Assembly (NCBI GenBank): GCA_021397845.1
Contig: JAHSVC010000030.1
Coordinates: 1,240,001 to 1,304,000, forward strand
Source: Areca catechu
Taxonomy: Eukaryota; Streptophyta; Magnoliopsida; Arecales; Arecaceae
Reading direction: 5' to 3'
Length of the DNA: 64,000 nucleotides
Positions 33,791 to 44,660 of the stretch are shown one piece after another. Each line of letters opens with the position of its first letter. Position 1 is the stretch's first letter. The notes beneath the pieces are model-generated. The model ran no database searches, was not told the DNA's origin, and saw only the letters and a list, made by a program, of their open reading frames with translations. The position numbers were made by a program, and so were the translations under genes.

Positions 33791-34527
33791 CAAGATCAAT
33801 GAAACTAGTTGGCTTTGTATCGTAGACTAGGGCATGCTAGTATGCATTTGATTTCAAAACTTAGCAAAAAGAACTTGAAAAAGATTTGCTAAAACTCAGT
33901 TTTGAAAAAGACAAGATTTGCAGTGCATGTCAGCTTGGAAAACAAACCAAATCCTCTTTCAAACCAAAAGGAGTAATCTCTACATCTAGACCTTAGAGTT
34001 GCTTCACATGGACCTCTTTGGGCCGACTGGAACATCTAGTTTGGGAGGTAAGAAGTACGGTCTAGTTATTGTAGATGATTCTCATGATTTACATGGATCA
34101 TGTTTTTAGCACACAAAGATGAAACGTTTCTAAATTCATTAGATTTCATAAACGAGTTTCAAATGAAAAAGGTGTTTCAATTGTATCTTTGAGAAGTGAT
34201 CATGAAACCGAATTTGAAAATGCTGATTTTGATAAATTTTGTATTGAAAATGGCATTCATCATAATTTTTCAGCACCTAGGATACCTCAACAAAATGGGA
34301 TGGTAGAAAGAAAAAATAGAACTCTTGAAGAAATGGCACATACCATGCTTTGTGAAAATGACTTACCTAGATATTTTTGGGCAGAAGCCATAAATACTGC
34401 ATGCTATGTTTAAATCGAGTTTTGATCCGACCAATTTTAAAGAAAATACCATATGAGCTTTGGAAGGATAGAAAACTCTCAATTCGTTATTTTCATATTT
34501 TTGGATGCCATTGTTTCATTTTAAACA
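33791..34527 (+). pseudogene. Copia H integrase
   Basis: Zinc region in pieces (RRLGHASMHLISKLSKKNL, then CSACQLGKQTKSSF), then ELLHMDLFGPTGTSSLGGKK with the first catalytic Asp. From 34189 an open stretch reads SDHETEFENADF and NGMVERKNRTLEEMA. The second Asp and the Glu are present; the usual Gly after SDH is Glu. Stops and frameshifts break the first half. Ends near the WAEAINTACYV block at 34413 and the linker to RT. Confidence 0.87.
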
Positions 34528-35884
34528 ATGATAAGGAATTTGAGCAAATTTGATGCCAAATCAGATGAGGAAGTTTTTTTAGGCTACTCCACATCTAGTA
34601 AGGCATACAGGGTCTTCAACAGAAGAACACTTGTTGTTCAAGAATCCATACATGTAGTATTTGATGAATCTGATCAGAAATCTTCTAGAAAAGAAGATGT
34701 ACTTTTTGATAAAATAGGTACTAAGAAAACTGAAAGTATAAACAATAATGAAGAACCTACCAAGGAACAAGAAGATGATCAAAACACTGAAGGAGATCAA
34801 GCACAAGGTGATGAAAATACATCTACAATTGATCCACTACCGAAAGAATGGAGGTATGCTCATGGATATCCAAAAGAACTAATTATTGGTGATCCATCTA
34901 AAGGTGTAAGTACTCGATCATCCCTTAGAAATATCTATGATTATTTAGCTTTTGTTTCTCAAATTGAACCTAAAACTATTGAGGACGCTGAATGTGATAG
35001 TAATTGGATAAATGCTATGCAAGATGAACTTAACCAATTCAAAAGAAACAATATTTGGACATTAGTAGATAGGCCTTCAAATACCTCAATTATTGGCACA
35101 AATAAATTTTCTGAAATAAACTTGATGAAATGGTATTGTTATAAGAAATAAGGCTAGACTAGTTGCCAAAGGATACAATCAGGAGGAAGGGATATATTTT
35201 GATAAAACCTTCGCTCTTGTGGCTAGACTTGAGGCAATTAGGCTATTATTGGCTTTTGCTTGCTTTATAAATTTTAAATTATTTCAAATGGATGTTAAGA
35301 GTGCCTTTTTAAATGGTTTTATTGAAGAAGAGGTTTATGTTGAACAACCTCCTGGTTTTGAAAATTTTGAATTTCCAGATCATGTTTTCAAACTTCATAA
35401 AGCTTTGTATGGTTTGAACAGGCTCCTAGAGCTGGTATGATCGTTTAAGTTCTTTCTTGCTCAAAAATGATTTTGCTAGAGGTAATGTAAATAAAACTTT
35501 ATTTTGAAGAAAAAGAATGATGATCTCTTAGTAGTGCAAATCTATGTAGATGATATCATATTTGGTGTTACTAACGAATCTCTTTGTCAAGAATTTGCAA
35601 AGTTAATGCAGGATGAGTTCGAGATGAGCATGATTGGAGAACTGAATTTCTTCTTGGACTTCAAATAAAGCAAACCAAGGAGGGGATCTTCATCAACTAA
35701 GCGAAGTACACAAAAGAAATACTCAAGAAGTTTAGGATGGAGAACACCAAGCCTTTAGATACCCCTATGAGCTCTTCTTGTAGACTTGACAAGGATGAAT
35801 CAGGTAAATCTATTGACCAAAATTATATCATGGCATGATCGGTTCATTGTTATTTCTTAATGCCAGTAGGCCAGATATCATGTT
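34528..35884 (+). pseudogene. Copia H reverse transcriptase
   Basis: 34528-35151 is open: FLGYSTSSKAYRVFNRRTLV, an acidic linker, PKEWRYAHGYPKELIIGDPS, then WINAMQDELNQFKRNNIWTL. After a deletion near 35110 comes ARLVAKGYNQEEG, then IRLLLAFACFINFKLFQMDV with KSAFLNGFIEEEVYVEQPPG. The thumb part keeps QIYVDDIIFG (YVDD) near 35540 and DEFEMSMIGELNF. Frames change near 35410, 35650 and 35830. It stops at ASRPDIMF, where a deletion removes RNase H. Confidence 0.88.
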
Positions 35885-35960
35885 TACCAAACCATTGAGT
35901 GAAGAAAGATTCTGTCTGATTAGAAGAGAGTTAGATGTCATTGATCCATTCTTCTAGAAC
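35885..35960 (+). pseudogene. Copia H RNase H remnant
   Basis: Directly after RPDIMF the text jumps to FTKPLSEERFCLIRRELDV, the extreme C-terminus of pol. About 400 bases present in copia A (21780-22320), including the RNase H catalytic residues, are missing. The join reads ATCATGTTTACCAAACC. Confidence 0.85.
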
Positions 35961-37045
35961 TCTTACAAACTTCATCTTACCCAAGGTATTTTATTTAAAA
36001 AATACTTGCTTTTAGACCCAAAAGTATTTAAATACTTAAATTTTTGAAGATTTTTCAATTTTTTTGGGATTTTCTTGGCCAAGTGTTGACACTTAGGTTT
36101 TGCGAAGTGTCGACACTTGACCAAGTGTCGACACTTGACAAATCCCAAGTGTCGGCACTCGCAGAAATTTTTTGTTTTTTAGGATTAACCGAACGGTTTT
36201 TTGTCTCATTTTCCCCGTCTCTCTCAAGCAACAGTGGTCCCCCAAGCTCCAAATCTTCCTTTTCCCGATTATCCCAACAAAATAAGGTATTTCCTCTTTT
36301 ATTTTCATTTTATTTTGTTGTCTTCAAACCGTGTAACCTAGAATAGGGTTTTCCGACCATTTTAAGGGATTTTGATCGGATTTTCAGGGTTTTGATGGAT
36401 TTCTAAGACTCAATTTTCAGGAAATCTTAGTTAAAGGTATTTTTTTTCGGATTTCCCATGGTTTTTGGCAGATTTTTTCAACTCATTTCGTCTGTTTCTC
36501 AAAAATCACTGTTGGATTGATTTTTGGCCAAAAAATCTTGAGGTTTTTGTTCGAAATGTGATTTTTCCAAGCTATTTACTGGATTTCATTCTTGTGGGAA
36601 GAGTTTTTCAATGCTTTTCACTGATTTTGTTGATTATTTCTTGATTTTTTACCTAAAACCAAATGAATTTTCATTAAACCATACGTTTAGGTTATACTTT
36701 TTAATTTATTTAAGTTTACTAATTTTTCTAGACTTAAAAAGAGGAAGGGGTATATTTTGACCAAAGGTTTTTGATAGGATCAACCCTAATTTGTTATTTG
36801 ACCCTCAATTTCTCGTAATTTAAAAGAATTTCACGCTCGATTTCTTATGAATTTACCCTCAAATTCTTTTGACAAAAGTAATTCATCCTCTATTTCCTGT
36901 TTTTACAACTTAAATCTTGTGAATCCATTTTTCAAAACTTGTTCTAGCTTTTCCTCTCATAGAAAGACATAACTCCTTTAACCTAATTGAAACCTCTAGG
37001 CTATTTAGGTTATTATTTTCTTCCCTTCTTGTTCAGTTGATTGAA
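35961..37045 (+). other. Spacer before copia H third ORF, with LTR-type motif cluster
   Basis: About 1.1 kb, T-rich, without a gene. At 36080-36161 lie four copies of the AAGTGTCGACACTTG motif that characterises this element's LTR. Downstream are C/T-rich and T-rich tracts and several GTTTTC/GATTTT words. It may contain an internal promoter or a splice region for the third ORF. Confidence 0.6.
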
Positions 37046-38560
37046 ATGGGTCCAAGAAAGAGGTTAGCTGTTAGGAGACCTAGTCAGAGATCAGAGAGGA
37101 GGACCAAGACAAGACATGATACAGGAGAGTCCAGTAGCTCAGTTGCCCCAGGTCCCTTGTAGAGAGGATGGCAGGGAAGGCTGTAGCCTTTGGTCGACGG
37201 TTGACCTCGAGTTCTTTGACAGGCAGCACTTTCAGATTCGTCAGACCTCATTGATGCGGGATTGGTACCCTTCTGCACCATGTAGGAGAGGTATTACCCC
37301 CACCTAGTATGAGAGTTTTATGGAGCCATGGACTGCCGTCGGTTGTGTGGAGGACTTCTGTCTGGGGTGTTGAGATTCTTCTGACTGAGGAGCTTCTGAG
37401 TAGGGTTTGGGAGATTCCATACTGGGGTATTAGTATTTTCTCTATGGAGGACAGAGAGGCTGCCTTTCTATGTATTCTTGAGCGCGAGGATGTTCGCGGA
37501 GTGATGGTGGTCATCGCGAATCAGCTTTCTGTGGAGATGCGCCTCCTGCATCATATCACGGCTCGGATACTGCTTTTGAAGACTGGGTGCTTCGACTTCA
37601 TCACAGAGAGGGAGCTGATGCTCATGGTTTGTTTGACTCAGAGGACTCAGGTCGATATTCCATTTATGATGCAGCAAGCCAGCGTCGACACTGTCTGCCA
37701 TATGGTATGGGGTTGACCCGACTCTTTAGAGGTCACTTCATCACATGGGCTACAGACTGGTTGCAGGTAGAGGTCTAGAGGGAGTCTGGCCAGGAGCCAG
37801 ATAAGGAGGACGAGGTACGAGAGGCAGAGGCAGGGCCATTAGGGCTGGTTAGTCCTCTTGCTCAGGCAGCTCATGCATCTGAGACAGAGCCTGCGACACC
37901 TTCTGCCACTCCTTCAGCTGCTCCTCCAGCATCTACTGGATTACATTTGAGGAGTTTTCTTGTCAGCAGTTCTCAGAGGTTAGAGGTGAGCTCATTAGTC
38001 TTGGAGTTCGGACGACTCAGCTACGGATTGAGATAGAGAGCCTTAGAGCTCATACAGCTTCAGAGCATGCTGAGATTCGTCAAACTATGGAGGCATGATT
38101 TGCTCGCATTGAGGATTTGCTTAGATCCCTGCTTCCTCCTGTTGCTCCTGCTGATCCACCTACTGGTGATGATGACGATGACCACCAAGATGACCCTGAT
38201 GATACCATTGAGGGTGGTGACCGTACTGATGGGATTAAGGATAGAGCTATAGATATTATTGATGATGACAGTGACAGTGACGATGGTGCTGATGGATATG
38301 AGGTAGTGAGCCGAGAACTGCAGTCTCCTGATGTTCCTCTCGCTGATGCGACTGGCACACCTGTCACCACTGATCCAGTCTTTGTCACTCCTGCTGAGAC
38401 TCTACCACCTCCCTCTACTAGAGCATCTAGGGTTGTACCCCGTTTTGGACCCTCCACTAGGACTCGGAGTCGTGGTATCTTGAAGACTCCTAGTGGTCTA
38501 GCCCATAGGTCTAAGGTTACAGGTCCTATTTCCTTTGAGATCCTATCTGATGAGGATTAG
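37046..38560 (+). pseudogene. Copia H third ORF (envelope-like position), function unknown
   Basis: Starts MGPRKRLAVRRPSQRSERRT (basic) and stops at TAG near 37158. Parts in shifted frames follow: FDRQHFQIRQTSLMRDWYP, then 37309-37716 with LLTEELLSRVWEIPYWG, SVEMRLLHHITARILLLKTG and CFDFITERELMLMVCL. The matching copia A part is IEMRIPLSFISRIFV with RFDCVSERDLCFMEL, so the family is shared. 38117-38560 is a Pro-rich then strongly Asp-rich tail (DDDDDHQDDPDD). No transmembrane or signal segment is seen, so an envelope function is not supported. Confidence 0.72.
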
Positions 38561-39102
38561 CCTCACAGATGTTTATTGTGTTGTCTGCTCTTTATGATTC
38601 ATGTTACTTATGATGTATAACTCTTGATATATTCTGTTTGTTTCAATTTTGTTGATGAGTCAGTAAGTTTTGTACTAAAAACACTACTTAACAGATATAT
38701 ATATTTCAGTTTGATATTTATAAATTATGATTCTCTATGATTGCTTGATTGGTTAAAGTTACTTCATAGATATACTTTCTTTTTGGCTCTGAATCCTGTC
38801 AACTCTGATACTCTACCACTTTTGTCTCCTTGCTCATTTTAAGGGGGAGCTTATTTCCTTTTCTAATGATTGACAAAAGGGGGAGTATGGTATAAATTGT
38901 TTGTGCTTGCAAATCTTCACTTTGATCTGATACCCAGAATAACATATTGTTTGTTCTAATTAGAATTATCTAATTGAGGGGAAGATTTATTCTTCCTAAC
39001 TATGAAAATTGTGGCTTACAATCATATTCATGAAATATCATTGAAATTTGAAAATTAATGCTGATTTACTCAAGATTTTGTCATCATCAAAAAGGGAGAG
39101 AT
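38561..39102 (+). promoter_or_regulatory. Copia H 3' untranslated region with repeated polypurine tracts
   Basis: Polypurine runs at 38841-38849, 38875-38885 and 38976-38985, plus the functional tract next to the LTR (AAAAAGGGAGAGA, 39089-39101). Same organisation as 24435-25293 in copia A. Confidence 0.82.
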
Positions 39103-40549
39103 TGTTGGCTCCACCCAGTGATTTTGATGAATAACAAAACATTGAGTACATATTGTATACTAATGTGTATTTCTAGCTATGAGTTTTCAGGAAGCAAGCA
39201 CCTCAAATTCTCAAATGTTAAGTATCGTGGCACGCCGTGGCACAGAGCATTTTTGTAATTAAGGGCATCCTCTTCATGCAAAAAGTGCTTTTACATGTTC
39301 AATTATTGATTGTTTATGTTTCATTTTAGTTTCAAAATATATGCTTGTATTTTTGGCTTAATTCATACTTGATTATGATCTTTCAAGGTCAAGTGTTGAC
39401 ACCTGGGAAGTCAAGTGTCGACACTTCAGCATTTGGCACGCAGAAAAATCTCTTGGCATGCAAGTGTCGACACCCAGAATCAAGTGTCGACACCTGCATT
39501 TCAAGTGTCGACACTTAGGTTTCCAAGTGTCGACTCAAGGCCTGAGATTTTTGAAAATACAAAACTTTACCAATGGAGGGATTTGTGTCAAGTGTCGACA
39601 CCTGTGCATCATGTGTCGATACTTGAAAGTTCAAGTGTCGACACCTAGAAATCAAGTGTCGACACCTGACAGCCAAGTGTCGACACTTGAAGTCCGACAG
39701 CCCTAACGGATCTATTTTTCTGACTTACAGAAATCACTTTTCAAGCTCCTAATGGCTAGATTCGAGGCTCCAACAGTCACAAACTATTTTTGGAAGTTTT
39801 TAGTTGTATTTAACATCCACCAACTTCATTCTTGAGGTATTGAAATCTATTGAAAGCCAAAAAGTCAAGATTCTTCAAGAACTTCACATCAAGAGCCATT
39901 TAAAGTTTGATTCCCTGAAAAAGCTTACAAGCCCATCCTTACTTCATTCCAAAAGAGGAGTTTGAAGAATATTCCAAGGAGGAGACAAGAGAAAGCATCA
40001 TCTGAGCTTCAAAGCTTCTATTTCTCTTGAAGAGAGTTTGTCTTAGTTTTTTAAAATGTATATCTGCTTTATCTTGTGATTGACCTTACTTTCAAGGGTG
40101 TCTTGAAAGAAGGTTGTTGTGGTTTATTGGTAAGCCAAAGGGACAAAACCAACTAGGGTTAACTTGTGAGTCTGAAGACAAAACAAGTGTAAAGGTTTGT
40201 TGGTAAGCCTAGGTGACAAAACCAACATAGGTTTTGACTTGTAAGCCTTTTGAAAAACAAGTCGGCTGTAATCTTGATTGGATTATAGTGGAATTCCCAA
40301 GGATGGCTTGGGGAGTGGATGTAGGTGCTAGGATTGCACCGAACCACTATAAACTTTGTGTTTGTATGTGATTGCCCTCTTTCTTTCTTGCTCTTTGTTT
40401 ATTGCAATTCATTTACTACTTTCTGCTGCATTCAATCTAGTACATTGAATTTATCACTCACAAAACACCACTAGACCTTCACATTTTAGTTTTAAATTAT
40501 TAAAAAGATCCAATTCACCTCCTATCTTAGGCTCCATTTCTGGGCAACA
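39103..40549 (+). repeat. Copia H 3' LTR
   Basis: TGTTGGCTCCACCCAG ... TTTCTGGGCAACA, 1447 bp. Motif array 39389-39690, hairpin array about 40125-40262, conserved stem 40314-40348. It differs from the 5' LTR by scattered substitutions and short indels. Confidence 0.95.
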
Positions 40550-40554
40550 CCCTT

Positions 40555-40971
40555 CAATTTCATCTCTAGCACAAAAACCATGATCCCATTTGAGATGGGC
40601 CTGCCTACACTATGGGTGTAACAGTATGATGAAGCAAGCAATTCGGCATGCCTCCTCCTCAACCTCGACCTGCTGGATGAGACAAGAGATAAGGCACGGC
40701 TCTGCATGGTGGTGTACTAGTAGCAGGTGGCCTGCTATTACAATTTTTGTGTGTGGTCCAAAGCCTTTCGATCGGGTGACCTCATCCTGAGGCTCATGAA
40801 AGCCTTCCAACCTGGCTAATGCGGTAAGCTATCCCCGAACTTGAAAGGCCCCTACAGGATGATCGAAGCCTTGTCCCAGGGAGCATACCAAATCACCAGC
40901 CTCGATGGAGCTCAACTCCCCCAGATATGGAATGCCACAAACTTGAGGATGTACTACCAATGATGTACACC
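40555..40971 (+). pseudogene. Tat-like integrase C-terminus (element T, continued)
   Basis: Continues the integrase interrupted at 30175: TMIPFEMGLPTLWV, then LLNLDLLDETRDKARLCMVV, YYNFCVWSKAFRSGDLILRL, GKLSPNLKGPYRMIEALSQG, AYQITSLDGAQLPQIWNATN and LRMYY. This is the end of a Tat-lineage integrase, where the LxPNWEGPY-like block is usual. Stops interrupt it (TAA near 40620, TAGTAG near 40720). It is plainly the other half of 29390-30175, since the frame crosses the CCCTT target site. Confidence 0.87.
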
Positions 40972-41048
40972 CCATATTTAAGGATGAAATGGAATGCTCC
41001 TTTGGTGGCACAGTTCAATTTTTTCTCTTTAAAGTGCATTCATCCATT

Positions 41049-41230
41049 GGACCCCAGGTCTGGCAAAGGAAGCCGGGAGCCTTAGTGCCTTGCACTCATT
41101 CGTCGAACCCCATGCCTGGGAAGGAAGCTGGGAGCCTTAGCACCCCACACTCACCTATCAAACCTAAGGTCTGTGAAGGAAGCTGGAGCCTTAGCACCTC
41201 ACACTCACCCGTCGGACCCCAGGTCTTATG
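41049..41230. repeat. Three ~61-bp tandem units after the Tat-like integrase
   Basis: Units run from CCCAGGTCTGGC to the next CCCATGCCTGG and AAGGTCTGTG, each with GGAAGC..GGGAGCCTTAG and CACACTCAC. It is probably the 3' untranslated tandem array of element T, as seen in Tat elements. It ends where element I begins. Confidence 0.75.
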
Positions 41231-41449
41231 AAGAGATCTCTCTGTATGGCTCCATTAGTGAGGTGGGTTACCTAGAGGTGTGAGATCTCTCCGTGAGTGT
41301 AAGTCCCAAGGTTCATGAAAGCCCCGACCCCTGTCTTCCACCTCTATTATTCTTTCACCATCCCATTACAGAAAAAAGGTACCCTAATCTAGGTGACTTT
41401 TAGGCTCACCGTTTGATCCTCCCTAGCCCCACTAGTCCCATATCAAATT

Positions 41450-41461
41450 TGGTATCAGAGT
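41450..41461 (+). promoter_or_regulatory. Primer binding site, element I
   Basis: TGGTATCAGAGT, one mismatch from the usual initiator Met-tRNA site, 4 bases after the LTR. Confidence 0.8.
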
Positions 41462-41551
41462 GGGAGAAGATTACGGTTAGAAATAAAGAGAAGAAAAAAA
41501 ATTGCAACGAGCTTGACTCGATGGAGTCGAGTTTTCCCCACCCCAGGTGAA

Positions 41552-43259
41552 TGATGGGGACATCAAAACCCATCTGGATTTTTTCAATTTTTTCAGATTT
41601 TTCTTTTTTATTTTAGTTTAAATTTTATCCCAGCTATTCTACCTATTCCTTCTATTCCTATTTTATTCCATACTTATCCCTGACTTATCCATAGATTATC
41701 CCTGTCATCTTCTTCCTCCATTCTTCCTCCCAGAACATCCATTTTTTTTCCCGTTGGTACTGGATCCACCATGCCCGACCACCGGCACCCCTAACGGCCA
41801 TCCTCCCCCCCAGCATCGATCTCCTCGTGGGAACGTTGGCGAATCCCATGGAACCGCCCACGACCGTGCACCCCTGTGGCTCCTCCCACAGTCGTGCACC
41901 CCTGCAGCTCCTCCCACGGCCCTCCTCTCCCCCCGTGCCGCCATGCGTCGCTGCCCGAGCCGCCGTTCACTGCTGCCCGAGCCTTCTCCATTAGCTCCAG
42001 TTCGTCCATGCCCGTCGATTCCCCTCCTCCCATTGGTTCGATCCAGCCTCCACCCCCAATGGCACCGCCATCTTCTCTGCCACCTCTGGCCCAGCTCATT
42101 CCTCCTCTTCCTTACCACATGCTACCATATATTCCTCAGCGCCTCCATCCTCATGGGCTTTATGAGGTAATCACAGGCACCATAAGTGACTCCCTTCAGC
42201 ACAACATCCCTCCCGTCATCGACCAACATCATGATCACGGGAAGATCAAATGCTCTCTTCCTCTCTCGTAGCATCGCCAGCGCCATCGCTGCCCTCCGCC
42301 ATCAAGGTTGCTGTTGATGGCATGTTAGACCCTCTTTGCCCAGATTGCAGGATTCTTCTTGTCAAGGACTGAATCCTGTGAACTAGCGATGGATTGATCT
42401 CTCACTCCGCTGTCGACGCTCTCTAGGTGACTGCCATCGCGATCCCGTGATCACCTCTCAGGACTTGTTCCCCAGTTTCTGCATCGACCGCCCTGGATGT
42501 GGAGGATCTCCCTCATCTTCGTCGGATCTGCCCCAGCTCCCCTCCACCCTATCCACCAATCCCCTATTCCATGATGACAAAAGATGGAGTTGCACAGATC
42601 CTGATGCAGAAGCAGCTCTGCATGGATCTCAAAGCTACTAGTTTAGGATTAAATAAATAAATAAATAAATAAAATAATTTTCCATGTATGGTTCCTAAGT
42701 CTTATATGCCTATAAAAAGGGATCCCCTCTTGTAATTGGAATAATGAAATTGAATTTTTGAGAAAGAGTCCTGGTTCTGCCTCCATTTGGAGTGGGCTTA
42801 GGCCCGTCTTGCCTTCATCCTTCGGGATGTCGAGGGGTGTGAGGCCCCATCTTGCCTTCGTCCTTTGGGATGTCGAGGGGTATGAGGCCCCAGTTATCCC
42901 CATTCCACCTTCTCTACCACCTTCATATCCCTTGTGATTCACCTTAACGGCTCCATTAGTGAGGTGGGTAGGATGCCCTAGAGGTGTCAGATCTCTCCGT
43001 ACGGCTCCATTAGTGAGGTGGGTAGGATGCCCTAGAGGTGTGAGATCTCTTTGTACGGCTCCATTAGTGAGGTGGGTAGGTTACCCTAGAGGTGTGAGAT
43101 CTCTCCGTGAGTGTGAGTCTCAAGGTTCATGAAAGCCCCAACCCCTGTCTTCCACCTCCATTGTTCCTTCACCATCCCATTACAGAAAAAAGGTACCCTA
43201 ATCTAGGTGATTTCTAGGCTCACCGTTCGATCCTCCCTAGCCCCACCAGTCCCACATCA
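41552..43259 (+). repeat. Element I 3' LTR
   Basis: 1708 bp. A GC-rich part (41750-42600) gives spurious open frames on both strands. TATA box TATAAAAAGG at 42711-42720. An AAAT microsatellite lies at about 42650-42675. The part after the TATA box matches solo LTR K and the D LTRs; the long GC-rich upstream part is absent from them. Confidence 0.8.
42947..43108. repeat. Three 54-bp tandem units in element I 3' LTR
   Basis: Units start ACGGCTCCATTAGTGAGG at 42947, 43001 and 43055. The 5' LTR remnant (41248 on) has a single unit, so the copy number changed after insertion or before truncation. Confidence 0.85.
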
Positions 43260-44079
43260 TAATAGCCTCTTAGCCAGGCCCATGTCGAGTGTGATCGATG
43301 CCTGGGGTGGCACCAGCGTGGACACTCTAGCCACCCCAGGGGTCAGGGTTATAGATGAAGAAGGACCAGTTGACTCCGAGCCTACTGGACAGGACTACCG
43401 CTACAGCGATCGTAGGCAGAGTCAGATCACCTTCTAGTTCGGGCACGGCAGCAACCTTGGGGGACGATGGGATCTTCACGATCTCAAGAACCTCTGAGGG
43501 GCCTAAGGTGTCCCCTCCCTCAGCTCGATGCTCCTGCTAGGTCCCGGGGTCGGACCCCTAGATGCCTCTACAACTGGCATCGGGGTGCCCTAGGCCCTCT
43601 CTTCTCGGGGGCAAGCTAACAGCTCCCCATGAGGCCTTTGCTTTGACTCCTAGTGGGGCCTCTTCGCTGGCTCCTCTTGGGACCTCACTGATGATAATCG
43701 CTTGTAGGTCATTTGTTTGATCCTGTCAACAAAGAGTTTCATGTCTGCATCAACAATATGGATTCAGTTAGTCATTGGAAATCGTCGGAAGATGTAGTTT
43801 CAAATCTTACCTAAGGACCGAACTGGGCTGACACCGACATCAAATAGGTTATGCTTGGAGAGTAGGTCCCACCCATGTGGAACCCTCGAGGTGATGAGTT
43901 GATCATACACCTCCTGGTCAGCAAGCTCCACTATGGTATTCTGGTTAGGGGATTGGTTGGGGTCACTCCAAACCCAATTAATCCCCTCGATCAAGGCAAA
44001 GAAGAACCTACTCTTCCATCCCTTGATGAAAGTGGGCAGGTCGAACCTAAGTGTCCTAGGGCGAGGTACCATGAACCAC
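43260..44079 (-). pseudogene. Unidentified retroelement-like ORF fragment
   Basis: Between element I and copia G. The minus strand is open at 44072-43800 with FIKGWKSRFFFALIEG and WVWSDPNQSPNQ, wording seen in plant retroelement-associated N-terminal ORFs (the GWKxRFFF type). The remaining 43260-43790 is GC-rich with no recognised domain. I cannot assign a family with certainty, and a host gene is unlikely given the surroundings. Confidence 0.4.
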
Positions 44080-44339
44080 TATTGCCCAGTGATGATGATG
44101 CAATCCAAGAGGGGGGGTGAATTGGACTTTAAAACTTTTTTGCAAGACTTCAAATAATGTGATAATTCAAAGCATGTATTTGTGAGCATGATAATAAAGT
44201 ATAGCAAAAATAAAGAAGTAAATACAAGAATAAAAGCAATCATACAAACATAACAAGTTTATAGTGGTTCGGTGCACTCCAAGGCACTTACATCCACTCT
44301 CCAAGTTCTCCCCGAAAATTCCACTATAATCACCAAGAT

Positions 44340-44660
44340 TACAATCGATTAGTTTTCCAGGCTCACTAATCAAACCCAACTTATTTCATCAGGCTCACAA
44401 GACAAAACTCCTTGGTTTTCACGGGCTCACCAAAAATCCCTTGATTTTCATGGGCTCACCAAAAACCCTTTGGTTTTCATGGGCTAACAAAAAATCCCTT
44501 AATTTTCACGGGCTAACCAAAAATTTCTTGGTTTTGCAGGCTAACCAAGAATCTAGTTATTTTTGTAACATAGGATCACCAACAACCTTCTTGGTTTTTA
44601 TCACATAGGCTAACCAAGAACCTAGATAGTTTTCACAAGGCTCACCATCAATCTAGATAC
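44340..44660 (-). repeat. Hairpin array in copia G LTR
   Basis: Read on the minus strand, about seven units such as TTTGGTGAGCCCGTG..AAAACCAAGG and CTTGGTTAGCC...AAAACCAAG. They have the same loop logic (GAGCC or TAGCC, then AAAACC) as in copia A, H and L, with a unit length of about 35. Confidence 0.78.

Larger units (their letters stand above)
30176..40549 (+). mobile_element. Copia H: Sirevirus-like Ty1/copia element
   Basis: 10374 bp, TSD CCCTT at 30171-30175 and 40550-40554. LTRs are 30176-31624 (1449 bp) and 39103-40549 (1447 bp). Layout matches copia A: primer site, gag with distal zinc knuckle, protease, integrase, RT, most of RNase H deleted, spacer with LTR-type motifs, third ORF, and repeated polypurine tracts. 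LTR sequences differ from copia A except for general architecture, so they are two families. It interrupts the integrase gene of element T. Many stops and the RNase H deletion make it defective. Confidence 0.95.
41232..43259 (+). mobile_element. Element I: LTR element with a ~106-bp interior
   Basis: A truncated 5' LTR (41232-41445, 214 bp), a primer site, a 106-bp interior and a full 3' LTR (41552-43259, 1708 bp). LTR ends are TGATGGGGACATC and CCCACATCA. The 5' LTR is cut on its left, so no TSD is seen. It is related to element D and solo LTR K: shared TGATGRGGACAT start, the CTTGACTCGAtGGAGTC and TTTTCCCCACC block just before the 3' LTR, and the TAATCTAGGTGA end region. No protein could be encoded in the interior. 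Confidence 0.8.

Noticed and set aside
41705..42271. Long overlapping open frames on both strands, Pro/Arg-rich
   Set aside because: GC-rich low-complexity LTR sequence of element I; open frames on both strands at once and no domain.
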